A stretch of DNA of 64,000 nucleotides, from positions 310,001 through 374,000 of the forward strand of contig NZ_AGTR01000085.1 in the NCBI RefSeq assembly GCF_000235625.1, given 5' to 3'. The position numbers and the translations under genes are program-made. The notes under the pieces were generated by a model. That model ran no database searches. It was not told the DNA's origin and saw only the letters and a program-made list of their open reading frames with translations. The DNA comes from Marinobacter manganoxydans MnI7-9 (GTDB lineage Bacteria; Pseudomonadota; Gammaproteobacteria; Pseudomonadales; Oleiphilaceae). Of the stretch, positions 28,575 to 37,974 are shown piece by piece (the stretch's first letter is position 1; every line of letters starts with the position of its first letter).

Positions 28575-29953
28575 ATCCCGAACAGTCTGATCTCTGGTTC
28601 CTGCCCCTGGGTGGAACCGGTGAAATTGGTATGAACCTCAACCTCTATGGCCACGATGGTGCCTGGTTGATGGTGGATTGTGGTGTTACCTTTCCAAAGC
28701 CTGGTCGCATTGCTGCTGATGGCACGGTGCATCATCGTGGCGAGCCGCCGGTTCAAATGGCGGATCCTGCGTTCATTGCTGACCGCCGTGAACGGCTGGC
28801 GGGCCTGGTAATTACCCACGCCCACGAAGATCATGTCGGAGCTGTACCCTACCTCTGGCCGCTGCTGCAGTGCCCGATATACACCAGCCGGTTCACGGCC
28901 GAAATTCTGCGTCGCAAGCTCGCGGAGTTCGACCTGCTGCACCGGGTGCCGATCATCGAAGTGGAGACCGGCCAGAGCAAGCAGATCGGGCCATTCAGCG
29001 TGCAGTGGCTGGCGCTGACTCACTCCATCCCGGACCCTAATGCCCTGATGATTCGCACCGCCGCCGGTAACATCTTCCACAGCGGTGACTGGAAGCTGGA
29101 TGAGCAGCCGCTGGTAGGCCATGGCTATTCGCCAAAAACCTTCACCGATCTGGCAAACGAGGGCGTGAACGCCATGGTGTGTGACTCCACCAACGCCACA
29201 GTCTCGGGTCACTCGGTATCCGAGGCGGCCTTGCATCAAGGATTGCTCAGAGCGACCCGCTCCGCCGAAGGCCGCGTTGTAGTGACCTGTTTTGGCAGTA
29301 ATATCGCCCGATTACATACTCTGGCCTCAATCGCCAGGGAAACCGGCCGTTATATGGGTTTATTGGGCCGGTCTTTGATCAATATGAGTGGCGCCGCCAG
29401 GGCTGCAGGGCTGTGGGATTCGGCTGACCAGTTGATCAATCCGGCACATCTGGGGTATCTCCCGCGGGACGAAGTACTGGCCGTGGCCACGGGCAGTCAG
29501 GGCGAGCCGCGAACGGCTCTGCGCAGACTGGCCTCTGGTACCCATCCGGATTTTGAGCTGGAGGCGGGCGACACGGTAATCTTCAGCGCTCGCGCCATCC
29601 CCGGCAACGAGGAATCCATCGAGGCGCTGGTGACCAGACTGAAAGAGTTGGGGGTGAGGGTAATCACGGCCGAGGATGCTGATTTGCCAATTCATGCTTC
29701 AGGTCATCCCGCGCAGGAAGAGCTGGAGTTAATGTATAAATGGGTAAAGCCTGCCATTGCCATTCCGGTTCATGGTGAGGCTGAACACATGGAAGCGCAC
29801 GCTGACATTGCCAAAGCAACTGGTGTACCCCGTGCCATGGTGGGCCGAAACGGCGATCTTTTCATGATCCGGCCGGTGCCGGGAATTCGTCGCCAGGTTG
29901 TTGAAACTGGCCGTCTGGGCTGGCACAAAGAGGGTCTTGTCAGAGTTGAATAA
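28571..29953 (+). CDS. Ribonuclease J-like metallo-beta-lactamase-fold hydrolase
   Basis: This 460-residue enzyme has the zinc-binding motif LVITHAHEDHVGAVPYL, the second metal histidines in LALTHSIPDPNALMI and HSGDWKLDEQP, and the beta-CASP motifs VTCFGSNIARL, ATGSQGEPRTAL and IPVHGEAEHMEAH. This is the RNase J/beta-CASP layout, about 90 residues shorter than classic RNase J because the C-terminal domain is missing. It probably acts on RNA. It is coupled by a four-base overlap to the preceding binding-protein gene, and the next gene starts inside its end. Confidence 0.85.
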   Translation: MNPEQSDLWFLPLGGTGEIGMNLNLYGHDGAWLMVDCGVTFPKPGRIAADGTVHHRGEPPVQMADPAFIADRRERLAGLVITHAHEDHVGAVPYLWPLLQCPIYTSRFTAEILRRKLAEFDLLHRVPIIEVETGQSKQIGPFSVQWLALTHSIPDPNALMIRTAAGNIFHSGDWKLDEQPLVGHGYSPKTFTDLANEGVNAMVCDSTNATVSGHSVSEAALHQGLLRATRSAEGRVVVTCFGSNIARLHTLASIARETGRYMGLLGRSLINMSGAARAAGLWDSADQLINPAHLGYLPRDEVLAVATGSQGEPRTALRRLASGTHPDFELEAGDTVIFSARAIPGNEESIEALVTRLKELGVRVITAEDADLPIHASGHPAQEELELMYKWVKPAIAIPVHGEAEHMEAHADIAKATGVPRAMVGRNGDLFMIRPVPGIRRQVVETGRLGWHKEGLVRVE

Positions 29954-30758
29954 GTCATTTACTTCTGTTGTCGGTAGGTCGCTTGTATTCGCAGTGGCTT
30001 CCGTGTTTCTGGCCCCGGTTCACGCATTGCCAGACCCTTCCTGCAATACGCACATCGTGAGCGGGAATCCGGAGTATCCGCCCCTGCTCTGGCGCGACCA
30101 GCAGCGCCCGGGCTATCTGATTGGCGCGGTGCCTGCTTTGCTCAAGGAAATTACGGAGCCATTGGGCGTGAATGTGGAAGTGAGGGACATAGGCTCTTGG
30201 GCCCGGGTCCAGCGCATGGCACGCCAGGGCGATATCGACATGGTGGCGGGCGCGTTCATTACCTCGGAACGCATTGGCTATATGGACTATTTGCTGCCGC
30301 CAATAACGCACCTGCCGACCGCTGTCTGGGTCCCCAAAGGCCGGGAGTTTGTCTATCGCCACTGGCCAGACCTGATGGGTAAGCGGGGCAGCACACTGAT
30401 CAACAACAGTTTTGGCCAGAATTTCGACCGGTATGCAGAAGAAAATCTCCTCATTGAGGGAGTCAGGTCGATTGAGCAATCCTTCCAGATGGCGCTGGTT
30501 GACCGGGTGGATTATGTCCTCTATGAAGTGTTGCAGGGCGGGGTAAAACTCGAATATCTGGGCATTGCTGATCAATTCGTTTCCCTGTCGCCCCCGGTGA
30601 GTCGTGAGGGCCTGTTCTTTACTTTTTCCAAAGCCTCTCCTTGTAACTCCTTTGAGCTAAGGGAGCGTATTGCGGAGAGCCTATACGAGCTTGTGAATAC
30701 TGGCCGGGTCGATGAGTTAATCCGGCGGTATAAAGACCTTTACACAGGAGCAGGTTAA
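29946..30758 (+). CDS. Periplasmic solute-binding protein, family 3-like (second)
   Basis: This exported protein of about 270 residues has a hydrophobic leader (LVFAVASVFLAPVHA), a predicted cut before LPDPSCN, and a type II binding fold: the segment VRDIGSWARVQRMARQGDID, a crossover IDMVAGAFITSERIGYMDY and the return segment VDRVDYVLYEVLQGG. It differs clearly from the binding protein two genes upstream. A start codon is uncertain: TTG at 29946 is the best placed, with TTG at 29937 and 29898 also in frame, and it overlaps the end of the RNase J-like gene. No permease is nearby. Confidence 0.65.
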   Translation: MNKSFTSVVGRSLVFAVASVFLAPVHALPDPSCNTHIVSGNPEYPPLLWRDQQRPGYLIGAVPALLKEITEPLGVNVEVRDIGSWARVQRMARQGDIDMVAGAFITSERIGYMDYLLPPITHLPTAVWVPKGREFVYRHWPDLMGKRGSTLINNSFGQNFDRYAEENLLIEGVRSIEQSFQMALVDRVDYVLYEVLQGGVKLEYLGIADQFVSLSPPVSREGLFFTFSKASPCNSFELRERIAESLYELVNTGRVDELIRRYKDLYTGAG

Positions 30759-30876
30759 GTGGAGGTCTCTTTCAGATGGGCGTGAACTTTAATGTGGCGC
30801 CTGTCGTAACTTGAGAGAGACACTCCGAGCAGGTAGAAAACAAACAGGAAGAATTGCTGGGAAGGAGTCCATGGCG

Positions 30877-33144
30877 ATGGTGAAGGCAGTGACCCAAGAT
30901 CAACGTGAGTTCGTTTACAGGCTATCTCTTGGCCTGTCGAGATCCACTGTCGACGAGCTTGATGGCAGCATCCATAGCTTCATCGCTGAGCTTGGAGATC
31001 GGCTTGATGCTGATCGCTCCTATTTGATCATGTTCGACGAAGCTACCCAGACCATTTCCATCACGCATGAAGCCTGCAGAAGTGGCGTTATACCCCAGAG
31101 AGATGCAGTTCAGAACGTACCGATGGCCCGTTTTCCCTGGCTAATGGATCAGTTGCAAACCCTATCGATGCTTGTCATCCCCGAAGTCCAAGAACTGCCC
31201 CCTGATGCGGAAGAGGAGAAATTGGAGTTCCAGCGGGAGAGTATCCGCAGTCTCGTGCTGGTTGGTTTGAGGCTGGAAGGTCAGGTCCGGGGCATCCTGG
31301 GTTTCGATTATCTTGACCAGTCTCGAGTGTTGGATTCAGAAACAGAAGAGTTCGTGCTTCAGGTTGGTGAGGTTTTGGGGGCATCTGTTCACAGACAGAT
31401 ACTGGCAGGCCGGAACGTCAGGTTCGAGAATAGCCTTTATCGTTATTCCGACCAGTTCCCGGGCGTTATCTTCCAGTTCAGGATGTATCCCGACGGACAT
31501 GTAACTTTTCCTTTCATCAGCGAGAAAGTTGAAAATCTTTTCGGGTTTGCGGCTGATCTGCTTGGTGTCGATGCCCAGCCTCTGCTCGACCTGATCGAGG
31601 ATGAAGACAAGCCATCCTTTTTTGAAAAGGTTAATGAGTCTCGCCAGCGCATGACCCCCTTTGAAACCGACTTTCGAGCCTACAAATGCGATGGCACGAT
31701 GGCCTGGGTGGAAGCCAGGTCGGTGCCAGCCCGATTAGCGGACGACAGCATGACCTGGCACGGCTATTTTTTCGATGTTACGGACCGTAAGCAATCGGAA
31801 TCCGAAATCGAGAAGCTCGCCTTTTACGACCCACTGACCGGCCTGCCAAACCGGCGCCTGCTCAGGGATCGCCTGGCGCAGGCGTTAACCGGGAGCAATC
31901 GGGATCATAATCATGGTGCTCTGGTATTTATTGATCTTGACAACTTCAAGAATATCAATGATTCCGCGGGTCATCTGACCGGCGATGAGCTTCTGGTCCA
32001 GGTGGGGGAGAGGTTGAAAAACACGGTCCGGGACTGGGATACCGTTGCCCGGCTCGGTGGGGACGAGTTTGTTCTCATTCTGAAGGGATTTCCCGCCGAG
32101 CCGGCCGATGCTGCTGCCAAGGTTGAGAAAGTCTGCGAGAAAATCCGCGATGCCCTCAACGAGCCCTATAATCTCAACGGCATAGAATATACGGGCACTC
32201 CAAGCATCGGCATCACACTGTTTTACGATCACGAAACGTCCCTTGAAGAGCTTCTGAGCCAGGCCGATATGGCCATGTTTCGGGCCAAGGAGGACGGCCG
32301 CAATTGCATCCGCTTCTACGACTCCATGATGCAGAAGAAAGTATCTGAGCGGCTGGCTCTTGAGTCGGACCTCAGGATGGCGATACGGAGGAAGCAGCTG
32401 GCAGTCCACTATCAGGTCATGGTTAACGAAAAAGGTGATCCTGTTGGTGCTGAGGCATTGCTTCGCTGGCACTGTCCGGGGCGCGGTATGGTTTCTCCCG
32501 CCGAGTTCATTCCTCTGGCCGAGGAAACCGGCCTCATTGAATCGGTCGGCTACTGGGTGCTGGAGGATGTTTTCTCCCGGGTGGCCAGCTGGAAGAAGCG
32601 AGGCGGTGCGTTGTCGCAGCTCCAGGTCTCGATCAACGTGAGTGCAAGGCAGTTTCACCTGCCTTCGTTCTGCTCGACGGTGATGGCACTGCTGAGAAAA
32701 ACCGGTGCCTCCCCAAGAAACCTGAAAGTAGAAATCACCGAAAGCGCTCTTGCCTACGATCTCGAGTTGGTGGAGGAAACACTTCGAACCCTGAGAAGCA
32801 TGGGAATACGGATCTCCCTCGATGATTTCGGCACGGGTTACTCGTCCCTCGGCTACTTGAAGCGCCTATCTCTGGATGAGTTGAAAATTGATCAGGGGTT
32901 TGTGCGAGACATCCTGGATGATCCTAATGATGCGGCTATCGCAGAGACCATCCTGGCCTTGGCCTCTGCGCTCAAACTGTCAGCAGTGGCCGAAGGTGTG
33001 GAAACCAAAGGGCAACTGGAACGCCTTGTTGGCATGGGGTGCAACCGTTTCCAGGGCTACCATTTCAGCCGCCCGCTCCCAGCGCTGGAGTTCGAGAAGT
33101 TGATTGAGCAAGCAATCGGTGATCGAAAGCGGAGGGCTTGGTAG
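30877..33144 (+). CDS. GAF-PAS-GGDEF-EAL c-di-GMP signalling protein
   Basis: This 755-residue cytoplasmic protein has an N-terminal GAF-like domain (about residues 15-165, YLIMFDEATQTISITHEA), a PAS domain (about 200-305), a GGDEF domain with intact ARLGGDEFVLIL, and a C-terminal EAL domain with GAEALLRW, SLDDFGTGYSSLGYLK and VAEGVETKGQLE. Both enzymatic sites are complete in sequence, so it may make and degrade c-di-GMP. AAGGAG lies nine bases before the ATG at 30877 and three before an ATG at 30871. It follows two solute-binding protein genes. Confidence 0.9.
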   Translation: MVKAVTQDQREFVYRLSLGLSRSTVDELDGSIHSFIAELGDRLDADRSYLIMFDEATQTISITHEACRSGVIPQRDAVQNVPMARFPWLMDQLQTLSMLVIPEVQELPPDAEEEKLEFQRESIRSLVLVGLRLEGQVRGILGFDYLDQSRVLDSETEEFVLQVGEVLGASVHRQILAGRNVRFENSLYRYSDQFPGVIFQFRMYPDGHVTFPFISEKVENLFGFAADLLGVDAQPLLDLIEDEDKPSFFEKVNESRQRMTPFETDFRAYKCDGTMAWVEARSVPARLADDSMTWHGYFFDVTDRKQSESEIEKLAFYDPLTGLPNRRLLRDRLAQALTGSNRDHNHGALVFIDLDNFKNINDSAGHLTGDELLVQVGERLKNTVRDWDTVARLGGDEFVLILKGFPAEPADAAAKVEKVCEKIRDALNEPYNLNGIEYTGTPSIGITLFYDHETSLEELLSQADMAMFRAKEDGRNCIRFYDSMMQKKVSERLALESDLRMAIRRKQLAVHYQVMVNEKGDPVGAEALLRWHCPGRGMVSPAEFIPLAEETGLIESVGYWVLEDVFSRVASWKKRGGALSQLQVSINVSARQFHLPSFCSTVMALLRKTGASPRNLKVEITESALAYDLELVEETLRTLRSMGIRISLDDFGTGYSSLGYLKRLSLDELKIDQGFVRDILDDPNDAAIAETILALASALKLSAVAEGVETKGQLERLVGMGCNRFQGYHFSRPLPALEFEKLIEQAIGDRKRRAW

Positions 33145-33215
33145 TTCGCATCCTATCTGTATAAACTGGTACCTTGCTTCTAATCCGTTTCAAACAACAT
33201 CGAGACCAGTCCCCT

Positions 33216-33644
33216 ATGGCAATCTGGACCAGAACCCCGAACCTTGAACACCTGGCAAAATCCAGCGAAAACACCGCGGTCAGCTACATGGGTATCGAGT
33301 ACCTTGAAATTGGCGACGACTATGTCAAAGGCCGTATGCCTGTTGATGAACGCACCGTACAGCCTTTTGGCATTCTGCATGGCGGCGCATCGGTGCTGCT
33401 GGCGGAAACCCTTGGCAGTATGGCGGCCAATTGCTGCCTGAAAAACCCGAAAACTGTCGCTGTTGGACTGGATATCAACGCCAATCACATCCGCCCGGTT
33501 ACCAAGGGCTGGGTGTATGGCACAGCCAGGCCTATTCACATTGGTAGTGCGACTCAGGTCTGGGAAATCCTTCTGGAGAACGAAGAGGGGAAAACTACCT
33601 GTGTTTCGCGGCTGACCATGGCGGTAACAAAACGGCCAGGCTGA
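33216..33644 (+). CDS. Hotdog-fold thioesterase, YdiI/PaaI-like
   Basis: This 142-residue protein is similar in every block to Escherichia coli YdiI/MenI: YLEIGDDYVKGRMPVDERT, QPFGILHGGASVLLAETLGS (catalytic Glu region), VGLDINANHIRPVTKGWVYG and SATQVWEILLEN. YdiI hydrolyses 1,4-dihydroxy-2-naphthoyl-CoA and other acyl-CoAs. No menaquinone genes are seen here, so the in vivo substrate is open. The ATG at 33216 begins MAIWTRTP, matching the family N-terminus. Confidence 0.88.
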   Translation: MAIWTRTPNLEHLAKSSENTAVSYMGIEYLEIGDDYVKGRMPVDERTVQPFGILHGGASVLLAETLGSMAANCCLKNPKTVAVGLDINANHIRPVTKGWVYGTARPIHIGSATQVWEILLENEEGKTTCVSRLTMAVTKRPG

Positions 33645-33661
33645 GAGAGGTTGGTTGGGTT

Positions 33662-34993
33662 TCAGGGCTGCTCGGCGGGCGCTCTTGGTCTGGTTACGAT
33701 CAGCCCCTGATCTACAAACCCCTGAAGTACGATGTTGTGGGTACCGTCCGGAACCTCGCGGGCGATTCGATAGATTTCGCCTGCGGCATCCTCCGAGCTG
33801 ACCTTCAGATCGACCGTTCGGTAAGGTGTCATCACGCTTTTGTCAGACTCCCTGACCAGCAGAACGCAAGGCTTGAGTTTATGCTCCGGCCGGCTCTCCA
33901 CAACGATGCCCACCTCTCCGTTGATCATTTCCACGATGGAGCCCGGCGGGTAGATGCCGATGAGTTGGATAAACTCATCCGCAAGTTCGGCGTCAAACTG
34001 GGTACCCCGGTGTTTGTGGATGATATCCAGCGCCTGCATGGACGCCCTGCCTTTATCATAGACACGGTCACTGGTAATGGCGTCGTAGGTGTCGACAAGG
34101 CCCACGATCTTTGCAAAGTAGGGAATTTGATGTGCTTCGAGGCCTCTGGGGTAGCCTGAGCCATCCATCCTTTCATGATGACTGAACGCAACATCGACCG
34201 CGGTGTTGAGCGAATGGCTGGTGCCCATGAGAATCGTTCTGCCGTGAGTCGTGTGGTGCCTCATCAACTCAAACTCTTTCGGAGTCAGAGCGCCCGGTTT
34301 GTTCAGGATTTCGTCCGGGATTTTTGTTTTGCCAACATCGTGCAACAGACCGCAGAGCGCAAGGGTCTCGATTTCGCCCTGTAACAAACCGAGATGTTTT
34401 CCAAACGCTGCGCAAAGAATCGAGACGTTGATGCAGTGCTCGGCCGTATACGCGTCCTGATGCTTGATCTTGGTAAGTAGCATCAGTGCGTTCTCGTTTC
34501 TAAGCACGCTTTCAACGCATCCTTTGACGACTTTGCGCGCATTGTTGATGTCCAGGGTGCGACCGACCCGCAATCCTGACATGATCGCTTTGGCGGTCTC
34601 TTGCGCGTCCTCGAATCGGATCCTGGCCGTAGCCATCTCAGTGCCAGCGTCGACCTTATTGATGTAGGTGACTCGCTTACGAGGTACGGAAGGTTTTTGG
34701 GGTGCCGGTTCTGATGCTGATTTGCGCTTGAAAAGCCGGCGCAATCCTGATGGTTTCTGATTGCGGTTGGTTCCCTCATGAACGGTATTCGTTTTCTGAA
34801 CCCGTCCCTCAATGAAAACAAACCCGCATTGAGCGCGTAGCGCCTCAATGTCTGACTGGTCTTTGATCACAAAGCCCTGAATCAGAAAATCGGTCTCCTC
34901 CCAAGGGCGGTCCAGCCGAACCACATGCATGCCGATCGCAAGTTCGGCGACGTCTAATTGGGTTTCGACAATTTCCTGATGGCTTTTATTCAT
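33662..34993 (-). CDS. HD-GYP domain c-di-GMP phosphodiesterase with DUF3391
   Basis: This 443-residue protein carries an N-terminal DUF3391 domain (VAELAIGMHVVRLDRPWEET) and an HD-GYP domain: HCINVSILCAAF, LLHDVGKTKIPDEIL with the HD pair, MRHHTTHGRTILMG and the signature HHERMDGSGYPRGLEAHQI. All metal ligands of the domain appear to be present, so it likely cleaves c-di-GMP to pGpG or GMP. It is convergent with the YdiI-like gene, with 17 bases between them. Confidence 0.9.
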   Translation of the reverse strand: MNKSHQEIVETQLDVAELAIGMHVVRLDRPWEETDFLIQGFVIKDQSDIEALRAQCGFVFIEGRVQKTNTVHEGTNRNQKPSGLRRLFKRKSASEPAPQKPSVPRKRVTYINKVDAGTEMATARIRFEDAQETAKAIMSGLRVGRTLDINNARKVVKGCVESVLRNENALMLLTKIKHQDAYTAEHCINVSILCAAFGKHLGLLQGEIETLALCGLLHDVGKTKIPDEILNKPGALTPKEFELMRHHTTHGRTILMGTSHSLNTAVDVAFSHHERMDGSGYPRGLEAHQIPYFAKIVGLVDTYDAITSDRVYDKGRASMQALDIIHKHRGTQFDAELADEFIQLIGIYPPGSIVEMINGEVGIVVESRPEHKLKPCVLLVRESDKSVMTPYRTVDLKVSSEDAAGEIYRIAREVPDGTHNIVLQGFVDQGLIVTRPRAPAEQP

Positions 34994-35159
34994 GACTAGA
35001 TCCTATCACCCGCTGCTGCCATTTTGACGGAAGAAGAACATAAAAGCGGAGGCTGAATTGCAAAATCTGGTCAAATAGTGTTCGCTTATCATGCGCGGGT
35101 CAAGCGCCTGAAGCACAGTCGACATTCGCTTTTCGATACTTGAACGGGAATCGTCCGTC

Positions 35160-35840
35160 ATGTCGGATCACCGCTTTTTCCATCTCTGGTGGCTTGCACT
35201 GGCTGCGGCTCTTATCCCGCTGTTAACCATCCATATCACGTTTACAGTTTCAGTGCTGGAAGGGCATGTGGAGCTATGCAATCCCTACTGGGACAGCTGC
35301 ACCAGCATCAGCCGGACTGGTCGTCACGGCACCTCTTACTTCATTTTCAAAGGTACCATGCTGCCGGCGGCTCTGTTGGGCATTCTGTTCTGGTGGCTTA
35401 ACGGTCGGTGGCTGCGCCAGCTCGGCGTTCATTCCAGCGGTGTGGCCTGGGTCCCCTGGCTGGGCCTGGTGGCCAGCGTTTCGCTCGGCGCCTATACCCT
35501 GGCTCTGGGACACGCCGGGGACGGCTTCAACCTGATCCGCCGTATTGGCGTGGTTCTGTATTTCTCGCTCACGTTCATCTGTGAGCTGATGGTCAGTTCC
35601 GGATTGCGCAGCCATCCGTTGTGGAAGAACACGGGCATGAGGCTGCTGAATCTTTGCCAGCTTATTCTGGCGGTAGGCATTCTCTCAGTCATCCTGAATG
35701 GCGTGGCGCCCGAGTTCTACAGCCGCAAGGACGATGCATTCGAGTGGATTCTGGCGTTCCTGATCAATGCTCACGCGCTCTGGCTGGCTTTATTGTGGAA
35801 GAAAAACCGATTCCGCGTGCGCCTCTGGTCCGATTCCTAG
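35160..35840 (+). CDS. Six-helix integral membrane protein of unknown function
   Basis: This 226-residue protein has about six hydrophobic helices (LWWLALAAALIPLLTIHI, TMLPAALLGILFWWLN, VPWLGLVASVSLGAYTLAL, IGVVLYFSLTFICELMVSS, LNLCQLILAVGILSVIL and FLINAHALWLALLW). The loop after helix 1 reads CNPYWDSCTSISRTGRHGTSYF, which recalls the S-I-S-x-T-G loop of Frag1/DRAM/Sfk1 proteins, but the resemblance is slight. Its end overlaps that of the convergent TauE-like gene by four bases. I do not recognise a function. Confidence 0.6.
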   Translation: MSDHRFFHLWWLALAAALIPLLTIHITFTVSVLEGHVELCNPYWDSCTSISRTGRHGTSYFIFKGTMLPAALLGILFWWLNGRWLRQLGVHSSGVAWVPWLGLVASVSLGAYTLALGHAGDGFNLIRRIGVVLYFSLTFICELMVSSGLRSHPLWKNTGMRLLNLCQLILAVGILSVILNGVAPEFYSRKDDAFEWILAFLINAHALWLALLWKKNRFRVRLWSDS

Positions 35841-36568
35841 AGTGAGATCAGCCCGCGAATCAGCGCCGCCATTCCGGCGATGGCAGCGATACCTAGAATT
35901 ACCGGGCGAAGCCCCTCAAAGGGCATACGGTGAACCAGTTTGCCTGACAGCCAGAAGCCCAGGAATACTCCCGGGAAAGTAACTGCGAACAGGAAAAGCT
36001 CTCGGGTTCCCAGGTAGCCGGAGGCGAGCAGGCCTGACAGGCTCAGCACGCTGGCAGCCAGGAAGAAGGCCGACATGTTGGCCCTGACCAGCGGACCCTT
36101 TTCATTCTGGTAAATCAGCGCAATTGGCGGTCCACCCACGGCGGTAATCGTGCCCATGTAGGTGGAAGCGGCTCCGGCCAGCACGCTGTTCCGTGCGTTG
36201 AGCGCCGGCTTGAGACCGCCAACACTGAGCGCTACGCCGGCAAGGATAAGAATGCCGAAGGTCAGTTCGAAGCCTTTGGTCGAAATTACCAGCAACGTCA
36301 GTGCTGCCAGGACTGCCCCGGCAACGCCGCCACCGATGGCAAAACGCACTTCCCTGACCTGCAATGCGCCGCGATTGCGGATCAGCATGAATACAGTGAG
36401 CAGAGTGGCATTCAGGATCAGGGGACCGGGCACTAACACAGGGCTTATCAGGAATAGCAATGGCGCGGCCAGTGTGCCAATGCCATAGCCGGCCACGCCT
36501 TGCAGGCAAGCTCCGGCAAGAATGGCAAGGTTGGCCAGAAGAATCTGTAACAGCGACACATCTGTCAA
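35837..36568 (-). CDS. TauE/SafE-family sulfite exporter-like permease
   Basis: This 243-residue membrane protein has the duplicated four-helix pattern of the family: an N-terminal half with GACLQGVAGYGIGTLAAPLL and a second half with AASTYMGTITAVGGPPIALI, each carrying the glycine/proline-rich signature. Such transporters move sulfite, sulfoacetate or other organosulfur anions across the inner membrane. No sulfur metabolism gene is next to it. It is divergent from the YchJ-like gene. Confidence 0.85.
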   Translation of the reverse strand: MTDVSLLQILLANLAILAGACLQGVAGYGIGTLAAPLLFLISPVLVPGPLILNATLLTVFMLIRNRGALQVREVRFAIGGGVAGAVLAALTLLVISTKGFELTFGILILAGVALSVGGLKPALNARNSVLAGAASTYMGTITAVGGPPIALIYQNEKGPLVRANMSAFFLAASVLSLSGLLASGYLGTRELFLFAVTFPGVFLGFWLSGKLVHRMPFEGLRPVILGIAAIAGMAALIRGLISL

Positions 36569-36668
36569 AGGAAATCACCAAAAAGGTCAGGGGAGTAGGC
36601 CGGAGCAACGCCGGTTTGATATTGATACACTGCCGGATTACGAGCATAGCCGAAACGATCGAAGCCCG

Positions 36669-37127
36669 ATGATTCTACAGACTGAAAATCGAAACTGCCC
36701 CTGCGGCAGCGGTAAATCCTACAGCGAATGCTGCCAGCCTCTCCATCAGGGCGAAGTAGCGTCTACTCCGGAAGCGCTGATGCGATCCCGGTACGCGGCC
36801 TTCGTTCTCAAGCTGCCGGATTATCTGCGGGCCACCTGGCACGAGAGTTCACGGCCAGAGACGCTTAGCCTGGAAGACTCACCAGACTGGACCTCCTTGC
36901 AAATCCTGGACACCAACCAGTCCGGCGATCGTGGCTCGGTGCTTTTTCGTGCGGTCTACCGTCTGGGCAAGGGCTGGGGGTTTCTCGAAGAAAACTCCGA
37001 TTTTGTCCGGGAGCAGGGCCGTTGGTATTACCTTCGAGGTGATACCAGCGAGGGCCAGTTGAAGCCCGGTCGCAACGAACCCTGCCCCTGCGGGAGTGGC
37101 CGAAAGCACAAGGCCTGCTGCCTGTAA
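36669..37127 (+). CDS. YchJ/UPF0225 family protein with two SEC-C motifs
   Basis: This 152-residue protein has an N-terminal SEC-C zinc motif (CPCGSGKSYSECC), a central NTF2-like YchJ domain (PEALMRSRYAAFVLKLPDYL, WTSLQILDT), and a C-terminal SEC-C motif (CPCGSGRKHKACC). SEC-C motifs bind zinc and are found at the end of SecA; the role of YchJ is not established. The ATG at 36669 is set by the family start. It is divergent from the TauE-like gene. Confidence 0.88.
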   Translation: MILQTENRNCPCGSGKSYSECCQPLHQGEVASTPEALMRSRYAAFVLKLPDYLRATWHESSRPETLSLEDSPDWTSLQILDTNQSGDRGSVLFRAVYRLGKGWGFLEENSDFVREQGRWYYLRGDTSEGQLKPGRNEPCPCGSGRKHKACCL

Positions 37128-37134
37128 GCGCCCG

Positions 37135-37515
37135 TTACTCGAAGGACGGCAGTTCGGGTTTGGCAACCGGTTTGTTGGCTTCCTGCCAGGCATCAAATCC
37201 TCCGGCGATGGACTGCACGTGCATGTAGCCCATTTCTTTCAGGGCTTTTGCACTGAGAGCCGCTCGCCCGGACGTTTTGCAGTAACACACAATGTTCATG
37301 TCGCGGCTCTCGAACGCCGGATCATTGGTGAACTTGAACTCCAGCAAACCACGGGAAATGTTGACCGCGCCGGGTATGTGGCCGGCCCGGTACTCATCCG
37401 CATCACGCACATCGAGGAGTAAGTCAGCGTTCTTGATGGCGTCTTCCGCCTGATCAAGAGGTACTTCCTGAATCTCTTTCCTGGCGGCTTCTACCAGATC
37501 ATGGGCAGTTTTCAT
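37135..37515 (-). CDS. Rhodanese-like sulfurtransferase
   Basis: This 126-residue single-domain rhodanese has the CH2A-like start LLLDVRDADEYRAGHIPGAV and the active-site loop CYCKTSGRAALSAKAL with the reactive cysteine. Such proteins transfer sulfane sulfur or act as thiol-dependent sensors in the cytoplasm. GGAG stands before the ATG at 37515, which is preferred over a start at 37530. It is convergent with ychJ. Confidence 0.88.
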   Translation of the reverse strand: MKTAHDLVEAARKEIQEVPLDQAEDAIKNADLLLDVRDADEYRAGHIPGAVNISRGLLEFKFTNDPAFESRDMNIVCYCKTSGRAALSAKALKEMGYMHVQSIAGGFDAWQEANKPVAKPELPSFE

Positions 37516-37599
37516 GGTTAAGCTCCTCATACTGATGGAATAAGGTTATACCTCAGGATAAGGGTTTGGGGCGCCAGGCGACACCCCGTACATGCATGA

Positions 37600-37974
37600 T
37601 TAAGCGGTTTCGTTATCTCCGATGGCGCAGGCGTATTTGCGCTCATAGCGTTTGTCTGCCCATTTCCCGTAGATGCGCGAGGCAATCTGGAAGATACCTG
37701 GCCACAGCAGGGGTTTGAACAGAAAACCAAAGGGCGTGTGGGACCAGGCGCGAACATTTGCGGGCAGGCCGATGACCCATTCGCCGGTCCAGGTCATCAG
37801 GTGCAGGCGTCTGAGCAGAGCTTCGTGACTTGGCAGGTTGGCGCTGCCGTCGCGCTGTTCATGGATGTCTGCAAAGATCAGATTGCCACGCTGGAGTTTG
37901 CGCAGGGTGCGGATCTCTTTGGCGCAAAGTGGGCATTGTCCGTCGTAAAACAGGGTGTCATAACGGGGCTCCAT
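37600..37974 (-). CDS. DCC-family thiol-disulfide oxidoreductase (DUF393)
   Basis: This 124-residue protein has the DCC signature LFYDGQCPLCAKEIRTL near its N-terminus, where the C-x-x-C pair is expected to be redox-active, followed by an FADIHEQRDG block and a C-terminal region with FLFKPLLWPGIFQIASRIYG. The physiological partner is unknown. GGAGG lies five bases before the ATG at 37974. The gene overlaps the end of the SixA-CHAD gene by 17 bases, so the two are co-transcribed. Confidence 0.83.
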   Translation of the reverse strand: MEPRYDTLFYDGQCPLCAKEIRTLRKLQRGNLIFADIHEQRDGSANLPSHEALLRRLHLMTWTGEWVIGLPANVRAWSHTPFGFLFKPLLWPGIFQIASRIYGKWADKRYERKYACAIGDNETA

